A stretch of 64,000 nucleotides of DNA from Herbaspirillum rubrisubalbicans (GTDB lineage: Bacteria; Pseudomonadota; Gammaproteobacteria; Burkholderiales; Burkholderiaceae_D). Location of the stretch: NCBI RefSeq assembly GCF_003719195.1, contig NZ_CP024996.1, forward strand, positions 5,022,001 to 5,086,000, in the 5' to 3' direction. Below the pieces are notes generated by a model. That model was given only the letters and a program-made list of their open reading frames with translations. It was not told where the DNA came from and made no database searches. Position numbers and translations under genes: made by a program. Below, in pieces: positions 26,219 through 34,980 of this stretch (positions are counted from its first letter, which is position 1; each line of letters opens with the position of its first letter).

Positions 26219-29022
26219 CCGACTCCTACCGCGATCAACGCTTTGCCCAGTTCTTCACGCTGCTTGGCCGCATCCTTGTATGCCGCCTCAGCTCCCTTTT
26301 TCGTACCAAAAACGCAGAGCGTGCACCAAATTTCCAAGTCATCATCGCTCAATGTCCAAATAGCCACCTGCACAATAAATAGCAGCACGCCAATCCACAT
26401 CCCCGCAGACATAAAGAGAATCCGGCACGCAATTGCCGCAGCCACTCGAGTACCCACCAAATCCAGTGCCTGCGCGGCTGCTACACGTCCAGTCAGGCGC
26501 AGGAGAATTGGCGCTGCGTAGGTAAATGTCGAGGCACCGGTCGCCAGAATATTGACCACGCCGAAGCCGATTTTCAACGAATAGAGCACATAAATTCCAC
26601 CCTGACCTTTACTACGCGCTTTAGTCAAATCCTGAGCATCAAACACAATCCCGATAATCCCCGCAGCAACACTTAAGCCCGCCCCACCCAACTTCATGAC
26701 TTGATAAGAAGTCGCATTCGCCGTCTGCATTTCCTTGACCGCCACACCCCAGATATCAATGACGCCGCTAGCGATCGTCATCGCAGATGCCGCCAATCCA
26801 GCCCGACTCTTGCTATCCCCTTTCTCAATGCAGTCATGCATCATCTTCGCAAAATTGCCGCTCTCGATCAGCAGCACCACCAGTGCCATGCGCGCATCCC
26901 GCATGGCACTGGCGCTCTTCTCTGAATCACGGAAGGCGGCCCAGTCACGCTTGAGCGTCCTGGACGACACCGTTTCCTTTTCGGGGACTTCCGGCGCGAG
27001 CGGGTTCTTGGATGCTCGCACGCGCTCCAGTATGTCAAGCCGTCCAGTCATGGCATAACGGGCCTGCGCATCGGCCAGCGCACCCGCCGCTGCCACTTCC
27101 ACACCGGCACGCAAGCCAAACCAGGTCTGGATGATCTTTTCGCAGGCCATGTCGGCCATCTTGCCGTCGAGTCTGAATTTCTTGAAGATGAAATCACCGA
27201 AGGTCGATGCCGTCTTGTCGATGCCGAACTGCCGGTAGGGTTCAAGCTTCACATTGAAGGCGACGTTGGTCCCGGCCTTTGCCTTTTCGTTGGCGTTGTA
27301 GACGCCTGCCGCTTTCTTGTATAAATCCGCGATGGCTTTCATCGACTTCTGGATATACGCATACCAGTTCCAGACCGTGGCTGCGGTCTGATCGCTCCTG
27401 AACGTCTCGGCCTGGATCAGGAATTGCGAAACTTCGGTTCGCGCCGCATCCTGATTCATGCTCAACAGGCGGTACATCAGGTTGGATTCCGCGATCTGCA
27501 GATCATTGACCCATTCGTCGATCTTGCCGCGACCGCTCTTGGTCGTGTTCAACAGGAAGGTGACTTCGCTGACATGCGATTCGAAGGCGACGGCATCCTG
27601 GATATCGTCGCCGTGGTACTCCCGCAGTCCATCCAGGAAATGCCGGGACTGCATCCAGGCGAGCATGTCGGCGGTGCGCTTTTCGATCAGGGCCGTCGCT
27701 TCATCCTGCAGGCTTTCGAAATTCTTCTTGAAGGTCTCGTAGGCCTTCATGTCGAGTTTCTCCGCATACGGTGGCCAGGCTTTTTCAACACGGCCTTTCC
27801 GGTAGGCGGCGCGTGACGTGACCACCGTGTCGGCATCGGCCTTGATCTGGGCATACTCCTTGTCACGCGCGGCGTCGGGCAGCATGGCGGCGCGCGTGAT
27901 GCGGTTCTGGTAGACGTTGTCCACCTCGACGCCTTTGGACTGTACGTACTCCTGCACCTCGATCGCCTTGAGGAGTTTTTCCCTCGTATCGGCGGGCAGT
28001 TTTTGCGCCTCCGCCCGCTCCTTGACGAAGTCGTACTGCTGCGCGCGCTGCTTGGCTAGATCCGCATTGCGATCAACGACGGCACCGGCGTGATTTTCCA
28101 GCAGATCCTTGAGGCTGCTGATGGTCAGCATGCCATCGATCTGAAACGGCAACTCGGTGTTATAGCGATGCATCCACCCCGCTGGTTCGTTACGGAAGTT
28201 ATTGAGTTCGATACCAATGCCCAGCGCGTCCCACACGCCCATGACCATGGGCTTGTATTTCTCGCCCTTGCCATGGGTGCAGATTTCTTCCATCTTGGCC
28301 ACGAGAGGCTTGACCTCGTCCTTGCGGCTGAAGGATCGATGGATCGTGGTGTTGGCTTGAAGCTTGGTGCGGTTATACCTGCCGCTCGGGCTGCCGAATA
28401 CCCCGGTGGTGGTCCTTTCATTGAGCAGGTCGGGGGAATAGGCCGGGTTGTATTCGAGCACCTTCTGTACGTTGCCCTCGGTGGCGACCATGCCGTGACG
28501 ATAACCGCCCGCGCTGATCCACAGCTTGGGGATAAAGGTCTGCATACGCTGATCGCGCAGTTTGATGTCGCTGGCGAAAGCCTTGAAGGTGGCTTCACTC
28601 CAGGCATGCTGCGAAAATGCTATCCAGACACGACCGCACTTGGCAGGATGTTCGATGTGGATCACTGATGTCGGAATATTGTCGCCGCTGCGCGTGCACA
28701 CCGGCTCCACGGGCACCGGTTCGGGATAGAGGTGCGAAGGTCGCTTCCACAGCCGGCCCTCGGGGGAGACAGCATAGGCTTCCCATTTGATGGTGATGTT
28801 GGAGGGGTGGCGCTCATAGAACAGGTAGACGAAACCTGCACGCAGCGTACGCAATACATACTTGTAGTTGGTCAGCGCGGTGCCAGTGACCTTGTTGCCC
28901 AGGGGGGCCGGGACGTCGCCCGGAATGTTGAGCGGCACAACAGCGTAACGCGCCAGCAGAATCGCCAGTCCGTCCTTGTTGCAATTTCTGCAGTCAGGAT
29001 TTTGGGGGTTAGTGCAAGCCAT
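26215..29022 (-). CDS. VasX-like type VI secretion effector with C-terminal membrane segments
   Basis: The 935-residue product starts with a Cys-containing stretch (CTNPQNPDCRNCNKDG) followed by LAILLARYAVVPLNI and RTLRAGFVYLFYE. This is the pattern of the VasX N-terminal region (about residues 1-170), a domain of T6SS cargo. A long helical middle follows. The last 200 residues hold three or four hydrophobic segments (around 765-790, 805-838, 860-890) with small-residue-rich GGAGLSVAAGIIGIVFDAQ. VasX of Vibrio cholerae disrupts membranes and is neutralised by a membrane immunity protein. The gene sits nine bases after a DUF4123 adaptor gene and overlaps B2. Family membership is strongly suggested; pore formation is inferred. 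Confidence 0.8.
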   Translation of the reverse strand: MACTNPQNPDCRNCNKDGLAILLARYAVVPLNIPGDVPAPLGNKVTGTALTNYKYVLRTLRAGFVYLFYERHPSNITIKWEAYAVSPEGRLWKRPSHLYPEPVPVEPVCTRSGDNIPTSVIHIEHPAKCGRVWIAFSQHAWSEATFKAFASDIKLRDQRMQTFIPKLWISAGGYRHGMVATEGNVQKVLEYNPAYSPDLLNERTTTGVFGSPSGRYNRTKLQANTTIHRSFSRKDEVKPLVAKMEEICTHGKGEKYKPMVMGVWDALGIGIELNNFRNEPAGWMHRYNTELPFQIDGMLTISSLKDLLENHAGAVVDRNADLAKQRAQQYDFVKERAEAQKLPADTREKLLKAIEVQEYVQSKGVEVDNVYQNRITRAAMLPDAARDKEYAQIKADADTVVTSRAAYRKGRVEKAWPPYAEKLDMKAYETFKKNFESLQDEATALIEKRTADMLAWMQSRHFLDGLREYHGDDIQDAVAFESHVSEVTFLLNTTKSGRGKIDEWVNDLQIAESNLMYRLLSMNQDAARTEVSQFLIQAETFRSDQTAATVWNWYAYIQKSMKAIADLYKKAAGVYNANEKAKAGTNVAFNVKLEPYRQFGIDKTASTFGDFIFKKFRLDGKMADMACEKIIQTWFGLRAGVEVAAAGALADAQARYAMTGRLDILERVRASKNPLAPEVPEKETVSSRTLKRDWAAFRDSEKSASAMRDARMALVVLLIESGNFAKMMHDCIEKGDSKSRAGLAASAMTIASGVIDIWGVAVKEMQTANATSYQVMKLGGAGLSVAAGIIGIVFDAQDLTKARSKGQGGIYVLYSLKIGFGVVNILATGASTFTYAAPILLRLTGRVAAAQALDLVGTRVAAAIACRILFMSAGMWIGVLLFIVQVAIWTLSDDDLEIWCTLCVFGTKKGAEAAYKDAAKQREELGKALIAVGVG

Positions 29023-29031
29023 AACAAGAAT

Positions 29032-30021
29032 TCAATCCATCAGGTAGGTGGACAATTGCTCGAAGGGAAGACCCGACACGGCTTCGACGGCATCTACGAA
29101 TGGCTCGCCGCCGGTGGTGCGGCGCCAGACCTCGGCCATGCGTGCATGAGTGTGAAAGCCGATGCCATGGCGCAAGCCACAGACCAGGAACAACATGCGG
29201 TCGTCCGCTGACGTCACGCCATAGGACGACGCCACGCCCAAGCTGTGTCGCAAGGCTTCGGTCACCGGGGTATCGCGGCTGATCAGGTCTTCGCCCAACA
29301 GATAGCTCCAGGCGGCATGTACGGTGGCGTAATCATTGACCTGTTGCCATTGCTGCTCGCTGAGCCGCAACTGTTCATCAAGGCGGTGGGGGGCGATCGC
29401 ATCTGGGCCAGTGGCTGACGTCGATGGCGCGCTGAAGGACGCCAGCGCCTGATGCCGGTTCAGCGAGAAGACGGCTTTCACCGGGCGTAGCAGCAAGGCG
29501 CGCTGCCCGGCATCGAGATCCTGCCATAGCATCCCTCGCACACCGGGATCATGGAACCGCAGCAGGCGGGTTCGTCCTTGCACGAAATGCAAATAGCAGT
29601 GCCTCCCCCAATACGCGGCCACCTCGCGCGCACTGCGCTCACTGATGATCCAGCCACTGATCGGCTGCCCTCTGCGAGCCAGGAGAAAAGGTGTGCTCCA
29701 GGCAGTCCACGCGAGCTCGATGCTGGCCGCGAGAACGCAATCGTCGCTGAAGCGACTGAGATTCAAGGGGACTAGATAGGGGGCGAAACGGCGGTCGTAA
29801 TTCGGATGCACGATGGGTATGCTGACGCGCAGACCAGGGTCGGTCTCTCCCAGGTCAGGCTCTCCTTGGGCCGGGTCAACCCAGACGAAACACCTGCCGT
29901 CGCCATGCTGATCGATCTCGCGATGCAACTGCTGCAATACGCCATCCCATGGCGGAGACGCTGGTGCGGCGCGGCCCGTGATCTGCTCGGTCGAAAGTTG
30001 GTCATCCAAGTTGGTCTCCAA
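29032..30021 (-). CDS. DUF4123-domain type VI effector adaptor (Tap/Tec-like)
   Basis: The 329-residue product has a DUF4123 domain at about residues 40-180 (CFVWVDPAQGEPDL, APYLVPLN, GWIISERSAREVAAYWGRH, TRLLRFHDPGVRGML). DUF4123 proteins are chaperones that load an effector onto a VgrG spike, and they are encoded just before their cargo, as here. The frame opens with a TTG at 30021 and has no in-frame ATG before the domain. A stop lies about 40 bases upstream and no strong ribosome binding site is seen, so the exact start is uncertain. No vgrG lies upstream. Confidence 0.85.
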   Translation of the reverse strand: METNLDDQLSTEQITGRAAPASPPWDGVLQQLHREIDQHGDGRCFVWVDPAQGEPDLGETDPGLRVSIPIVHPNYDRRFAPYLVPLNLSRFSDDCVLAASIELAWTAWSTPFLLARRGQPISGWIISERSAREVAAYWGRHCYLHFVQGRTRLLRFHDPGVRGMLWQDLDAGQRALLLRPVKAVFSLNRHQALASFSAPSTSATGPDAIAPHRLDEQLRLSEQQWQQVNDYATVHAAWSYLLGEDLISRDTPVTEALRHSLGVASSYGVTSADDRMLFLVCGLRHGIGFHTHARMAEVWRRTTGGEPFVDAVEAVSGLPFEQLSTYLMD

Positions 30022-30511
30022 TACGGCATCGGCACGCTGATACGGCGCTTGCCTCCCGACTTACGTGCCGAATTCTCTTTGGCAAAATCGTCGCGTCGCG
30101 GCATGGCATGGCAAATATCCCGATGGATGCGGAACACATGTCATCCCTGCGCAGGCCCATGTCATGACGGCTGAGTTATTCGAAGGGTTGCTTTTAATTA
30201 TTTCTTGCGCGCTGCGAGGAGATGGCGCGCGCGTTTTTGAGAGGGGCGATTGGACTTAGTTCCCGCATTGCAAGAACTAACGATGATGAAAAATCTACCT
30301 CCGCCGGCCCTGCCTGAACATTGCAACGATGCCACGTTTCAGCCGATTTTCTGCGCCTTTTTGACGCGCCATGTCCCGCCATCCGCCCAGAGCGGTTTAC
30401 AATGCCGCCTGCAAAAAAATCCAAAATTACCCTAAAGCAACACAGCCCCTTGCGCCACCCGCGCTCACTGCCCTGTTGCACGCAACCATTCCAGACAAGG
30501 AAATCCACAAG
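30022..30511. other. Intergenic region between the T6SS module and the ABC transporter
   Basis: The gap is 490 bases and holds no convincing gene. A GC-rich inverted repeat GCGCGC...GCGCGC followed by GCGTTTTT lies at about 30208-30237 and looks like a plus-strand terminator, although no plus-strand gene ends here. The divergent promoters of the island and of the binding-protein gene must lie in this stretch, but none is clear. Confidence 0.4.
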
Positions 30512-31318
30512 ATGATCAAGATGTTCTCCCGCCACGTCCGCGCGCTGGCGCTGACCGCCGGCTTCGTCGGTATGCTGGGCCTGGCCGCCTGCGGCAAGCA
30601 GGAAGACCAGTCGGCCGCCGCCCCGCAGGCTGCTGCGGCGCGCGTCTACGTGGTCGGCGTCGAGTCGGCCTATGCGCCCTTCTCTTCCGAAAACGAACAG
30701 AAGGACGTGGTCGGCTTCGACATCGACGTCATGAAGGCACTGGCCAAGAAGATCGGCATCCAGGTCAAGTTCGTGCCCACGCCCTTCGAAGGCTTCTTCA
30801 ACTTCCTGGCCCAGGGCGACCGCGATCTGCTGATCTCGGCCATCACCATCACCGATGAACGCAAGAAATCGGTGGCCTTCTCGGATCCCTACTTCGTGGC
30901 GACCCAGACCATCGCCCTGCCGGCAGCCGATACCAAGGTCAACAAGATGGAAGACCTCAAGCCCCTGACCGTGGGCACCCAGAGCGCCACCTCCGGCGAC
31001 GAACTGGTGCAGCAGGTGCTGGGCAAGAACAGCGCCAAGATCAAGCGCTTCGACTCCACTCCGCTGGCCCTGAAGGAACTGGAAAGCGGCGGCGTCGATG
31101 CGGTCGTAGCCGATGAACCGGTGGTCAAGAACTACATCGCCAACAACCCCAACAGCAAGCTGCGTACCGTCACCGATCCGAAGTTCCCCAAGGAAGACTA
31201 TGGCATCGCCGTGCGCAAGGATGATCCTGAACTGCTGGCAAAGATCAACAAGGGCTTGGCCGAGATGAAGGCCGATGGCAGCTTTGCCGCCATCAGCGCG
31301 CAGTACTTCGGTAAATGA
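30512..31318 (+). CDS. Amino-acid ABC transporter substrate-binding lipoprotein
   Basis: The 268-residue product is a cluster-3 (polar amino acid) periplasmic binding protein. It has a lipoprotein signal with lipobox LAAC (Cys near residue 27). The SBP_bac_3 fold begins at VYVVGVESAYAPFSSENEQKDVVGFDIDVMKAL; QGDRDLLISAITITDERKK and TVGTQSATSGDELV are ligand-pocket regions. ATG at 30512 gives the signal peptide. The permease gene follows after 136 bases. The ligand is probably a polar or acidic amino acid or glutamine; it cannot be decided here. Confidence 0.92.
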   Translation: MIKMFSRHVRALALTAGFVGMLGLAACGKQEDQSAAAPQAAAARVYVVGVESAYAPFSSENEQKDVVGFDIDVMKALAKKIGIQVKFVPTPFEGFFNFLAQGDRDLLISAITITDERKKSVAFSDPYFVATQTIALPAADTKVNKMEDLKPLTVGTQSATSGDELVQQVLGKNSAKIKRFDSTPLALKELESGGVDAVVADEPVVKNYIANNPNSKLRTVTDPKFPKEDYGIAVRKDDPELLAKINKGLAEMKADGSFAAISAQYFGK

Positions 31319-31454
31319 TGGTAGTCAACAAGTTCAGCCTGAACAGGTAAGCCTCAGGCGCCATGCCCGGACGGCGCCGCCAGGCGGCCATCCGCTCTGG
31401 GCAGCGTGAACTTTCCTTCCATCCTCCTTTTTCCACCCACCAATCGAGTCCGAC

Positions 31455-32198
31455 ATGGATTTCCGCTGGAGCATCATCCAAGGCTATGCGCCGTTGTTCG
31501 CCAAGGGCGTTCTCATGACCTTGCAGGTGTCGCTGGTCAGTATCCTGATCGGCACCGTGATCGGCTTGCTGGTGGGGATGCTGCGCCTGGCCGAGGTGCA
31601 GCACGGCCCGTGGAAATGGCCGACCCGGCTCATGCGCTGGCTGGCCGGCTTGTACGTGGCCTTCTTCCGTGGCACGCCGCTGTTCGTGCAGATCATGCTG
31701 ATCCACTTCGCGGTGATGCCGCTGCTGGTGCAGCAGGAACATGGCCTGTTGATCACGGGCGAGCTGGCGCGCACCATCAAGCAGGACTACGGCGCCTTCC
31801 TGTCGGGGACGGTGGCTTTGTCCCTGAATGCGGGGGCCTACATCTCGGAAATCTTCCGCGCCGGCATCCAGTCCATCGAGCGCGGCCAGTCCTATGCCGC
31901 CGCCAGCCTGGGCATGAACTATGGCCTGACGATGCGCTACGTGGTGCTGCCGCAGGCGTTTCGCCGCATGTTGCCGCCGCTGGGCAACGAGGCCATCACG
32001 CTGTTGAAGGATTCCTCGCTGGTCTCGGCCATCGGCCTGGCCGAACTGGCCTATGCCGCGCGCACCGTGGCCGGCACCTATGCGCGCTACTGGGAACCGT
32101 ATATCACCATTTCCGTGCTGTATTTTTCCATGACCATCTGCCTGGCGCTGCTGGTGGCACGACTGGAAAACAAGTACCGCGCACCACATCGCCGCTGA
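31455..32198 (+). CDS. Amino-acid ABC transporter permease
   Basis: The 247-residue inner membrane protein is a HisMQ/GlnP-type permease. It has about five hydrophobic helices, the FFRGTPLFVQI motif near residue 75 and the cytoplasmic EAA loop (YAAASLGMNYGLTMRYVVLPQAFRRMLPPLGNE, about 155-185) that contacts the ATPase. It pairs with the binding protein upstream. The ATP-binding subunit expected next is not present; the following gene is an unrelated flavoprotein. Confidence 0.93.
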   Translation: MDFRWSIIQGYAPLFAKGVLMTLQVSLVSILIGTVIGLLVGMLRLAEVQHGPWKWPTRLMRWLAGLYVAFFRGTPLFVQIMLIHFAVMPLLVQQEHGLLITGELARTIKQDYGAFLSGTVALSLNAGAYISEIFRAGIQSIERGQSYAAASLGMNYGLTMRYVVLPQAFRRMLPPLGNEAITLLKDSSLVSAIGLAELAYAARTVAGTYARYWEPYITISVLYFSMTICLALLVARLENKYRAPHRR

Positions 32199-32267
32199 TG
32201 GCGACGCGTTCCTGCTGATCGACGCCATCACATCAATCGCGTGCGCTCACCGCAGCCCGGCGGTATC

Positions 32268-33584
32268 ATGCCGCGCATGACACCGATGCAGACCCTCCCT
32301 ACCCTGGCCCCCGGCAGTAGCCGCGTGGCCGTGATCGGCGCCGGCCCGGCCGGACTGATGGCGGCCGAAGTGCTGGCCGCCCATGGCGTTGCCGTGGACG
32401 TCTATGACGCCATGCCCTCGGCCGGCCGCAAATTCCTCCTGGCCGGACGTGGCGGCATGAATATCACGCACTCCGAAGCGCAACCGGATTTCCTGCCGCG
32501 CTATGGCACGCGTCGCGAACAGGTGGCGCCTTTCGTGCGCCGCTTCGATGGCGAGCAGTTGCGCGCCTGGATCCACGAACTGGGCATCGAGACCTTCGTG
32601 GGCAGTTCCGGCCGGGTCTTCCCGCGCGAGATGAAGGCCGCACCGCTGCTGCGCGCCTGGCTGCATCGCCTGCGCCAAGCCGGGGTGCAGTTCCATATGC
32701 GCCATCGCTGGCTGGGCTGGCAGGAAGATGGCGCGCTGCGCCTGGCCCATCCCGAGGGCGAGATCGCCGTGCGACCGGACGCCGTGGTCTTGGCGCTGGG
32801 CGGCGGCAGTTGGCCGCGCCTGGGCTCGGACGGTAGCTGGGTGCCGCTGTTGCAGGCGCGCCAGGTGGAAGTGGCGCCCTTGCTGCCATCCAATTGCGGC
32901 TTCGAGCTGGACTGGAGCGCGCATTTCCGCGAGCGTTTTGCCGGCGAGCCGGTCAAGCCGGTGGTGGCCAGCACGGCGCACGCCAGCGGCGGTGTGCAGA
33001 ACCGGCGCGGCGAATTCATCGTCACCGCCGAGGGCATCGAAGGCAGCCTGGTCTATGCGATGTCGGCGGCGCTGCGCGATACCATTGCCGCCGAAGGTTC
33101 GGCCCGGCTCTATCTGGACCTGCTGCCGGACTGGCCGCTGGAAAAGGTGGAAGCCGAACTGGCCCACCCACGCGGTGCGCGCTCGCTCTCCAGCCATCTG
33201 CAAAGCCGCCTGCACCTGAAGGGGGTCAAGGCCGGCCTGCTGCGTGAATTGCTGAGCAAGGAAGATTTCGCCGACATGGGCAAGCTGGCGCGCGCCATCA
33301 AGGCGCTGCCGCTGACGGTATGGCGAACCCGACCGCTGGCCGAAGCCATCAGCAGCGCCGGTGGCGTCAGCTTCGAGGCGCTCGATGATGCGCTGATGCT
33401 GCGCGCGCTGCCGGGCGTGTTCTGCGCCGGCGAGATGCTGGACTGGGAAGCCCCCACCGGCGGCTACCTGCTCACCGCCTGCTTTGCCACCGGCCGCGCC
33501 GCCGGGGCCGGCGTACTGCACTGGCTCATCAGCGCCGACCGCGCCGCGGGCCTGAGCGCATCCCATGAGGAACAACACAAGTGA
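32268..33584 (+). CDS. BaiN/HI0933-like FAD-dependent flavoprotein
   Basis: The product, about 438 residues, is a flavoprotein of the HI0933/BaiN class (the TIGR03862-type group). The N-terminal dinucleotide motif is VIGAGPAGLMAAEVLAAHG, followed by AGRKFLLAGRGGMNITHSE. The C-terminal FAD motif is FCAGEMLDWEAPTGGYLL. Its reaction is not established. The ATG at 32268 was chosen; an earlier GTG at 32241 adds nine residues. The stop overlaps the slyX start by four bases. Confidence 0.85.
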   Translation: MPRMTPMQTLPTLAPGSSRVAVIGAGPAGLMAAEVLAAHGVAVDVYDAMPSAGRKFLLAGRGGMNITHSEAQPDFLPRYGTRREQVAPFVRRFDGEQLRAWIHELGIETFVGSSGRVFPREMKAAPLLRAWLHRLRQAGVQFHMRHRWLGWQEDGALRLAHPEGEIAVRPDAVVLALGGGSWPRLGSDGSWVPLLQARQVEVAPLLPSNCGFELDWSAHFRERFAGEPVKPVVASTAHASGGVQNRRGEFIVTAEGIEGSLVYAMSAALRDTIAAEGSARLYLDLLPDWPLEKVEAELAHPRGARSLSSHLQSRLHLKGVKAGLLRELLSKEDFADMGKLARAIKALPLTVWRTRPLAEAISSAGGVSFEALDDALMLRALPGVFCAGEMLDWEAPTGGYLLTACFATGRAAGAGVLHWLISADRAAGLSASHEEQHK

Positions 33585-33790
33585 ACCACGACGACCGCCT
33601 GATCGATATCGAGATGAAGATCGCCCACCAGGAAGACCTGGTCGATGAGCTCAACCAGACCGTCTATCGCCAGCAAAAGAAGATAGAAGAACTGGAAATG
33701 CTGCTGCACGCCCTGGCCAAGCGCTTCAAGGAATTGTCCGATACCAGCCAGGATCGCGCCGCGGCCAACGAGAAGCCGCCGCATTACTGA
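33581..33790 (+). CDS. slyX: SlyX-family small coiled-coil protein
   Basis: The 69-residue product has the SlyX pattern: an acidic N terminus (DRLIDIEMKIAHQEDLVDELNQTVYRQQKKIEELE) forming a heptad coiled coil and a short tail ending KPPHY. The function of SlyX is unknown. It uses a GTG start that overlaps the upstream flavoprotein stop (GTGA), so it is translationally coupled. Confidence 0.9.
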   Translation: MNHDDRLIDIEMKIAHQEDLVDELNQTVYRQQKKIEELEMLLHALAKRFKELSDTSQDRAAANEKPPHY

Positions 33791-33821
33791 TCCGGTTCTT
33801 CCTCGTTTGGAGCGCACGCTC

Positions 33822-34976
33822 ATGAACCCGTCACGCCGCATCGCCCACCTCGACATGGATGCCTTCTATGCCTCGGTGGAATTGCTGCGCTATCCCGACC
33901 TGCGCGGCCAGGCGGTGGTCATCGGCGGCGGTTCGGCCACGCGTCCGGTGGAGTTGCCCGATGGCACGCGCCAGTATTTCCGTCTGCGCGACTATGCCGG
34001 GCGCGGCGTGGTCACCACCTCCACCTACGAGGCGCGTGCGCTGGGGGTGTTCTCGGCCATGGGCATCATGAAGGCGGCGCAACTGGCGCCAGAGGCGATC
34101 CTGCTGCCAACCGACTTCGAGGCCTATCGCAAGTATTCACGGCTGTTCAAGGACGCCGTGCGCAACATCGCGCCGTTGATCGAAGACCGCGGTATCGATG
34201 AAATCTATATCGATCTGTCGGCCTGGCCCGATACCGCCCATGAGGTGGCGCGCCAGATCAAGCAGGCCGTCCATGCGGCCACCGCGCTGACCTGTTCCAT
34301 CGGCGTGGCGCCCAACAAGATGCTGGCCAAGATTTCTTCCGAGCTGGACAAACCCGATGGGCTGACCATCCTCATGCCGGAAGATATCCAGCGCCGCATC
34401 TGGCCGCTGCCGGTGCGCAAGATCAATGGCATCGGCCCCAAAGCCGCCGAGAAGCTCGCCGCTTTGGGCCTGGAGACCGTGGCCGATCTGGCCGGTGCAG
34501 CCCCGGAGCTGCTGCGCGCCCATTTCGGTCGCAGTTATTCGGAGTGGCTGGGGCGGGTGGCCCAGGGCATCGATGAGCGACCGCTGCAGACTTATTCAGA
34601 ACCCAAGTCCATCAGTCGCGAGACCACCTTCGAACGCGACCTGCACGCCCGGGCCGACCGCGCGCAACTGTCAGAAATCTTCACTGCGCTGTGCGTCAAG
34701 CTGGCAGGCGACCTGGAGCGCAAGGGTTATGTCGGGCGCACCATCGGCATCAAGCTCAAGTATGCCGATTTCCGGGGCGTGACCCGCGACGTGACCTTGC
34801 CGGCGCCCACCGGCGAGGCGGCGCTCATCCGCCAGGCGGCCGGGGAGTGTTTGAAGCGCGTGCCGCTGGAAAAGAAGCTGCGCCTGCTGGGCGTGCGCGT
34901 GGGTACGCTGTCCAAGAAGGAGGCGCTGGCCGCGCTGCCCCAGGCGGTGCAGGGGGAATTGCCCTTCTCTTCCTGA
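33822..34976 (+). CDS. dinB: DNA polymerase IV (Y family)
   Basis: Pol IV performs error-prone translesion synthesis. The 384-residue product has the catalytic acids in HLDMDAFYASVE (N terminus) and RGIDEIYIDLS (near residue 128), the helix-hairpin-helix KINGIGPKAAEKL, and a little-finger domain. The C terminus QGELPFSS resembles a sliding-clamp binding motif. Compared with E. coli DinB there is an insert of about 20 residues (near 37-58) before RGVVTTSTYEAR, as I recall from other Betaproteobacteria. ATG 33822 follows TTGGAG. It ends four bases from the converging dnaE2 gene. No LexA box was seen near its start. Confidence 0.95.
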   Translation: MNPSRRIAHLDMDAFYASVELLRYPDLRGQAVVIGGGSATRPVELPDGTRQYFRLRDYAGRGVVTTSTYEARALGVFSAMGIMKAAQLAPEAILLPTDFEAYRKYSRLFKDAVRNIAPLIEDRGIDEIYIDLSAWPDTAHEVARQIKQAVHAATALTCSIGVAPNKMLAKISSELDKPDGLTILMPEDIQRRIWPLPVRKINGIGPKAAEKLAALGLETVADLAGAAPELLRAHFGRSYSEWLGRVAQGIDERPLQTYSEPKSISRETTFERDLHARADRAQLSEIFTALCVKLAGDLERKGYVGRTIGIKLKYADFRGVTRDVTLPAPTGEAALIRQAAGECLKRVPLEKKLRLLGVRVGTLSKKEALAALPQAVQGELPFSS

Positions 34977-34980
34977 GGCG

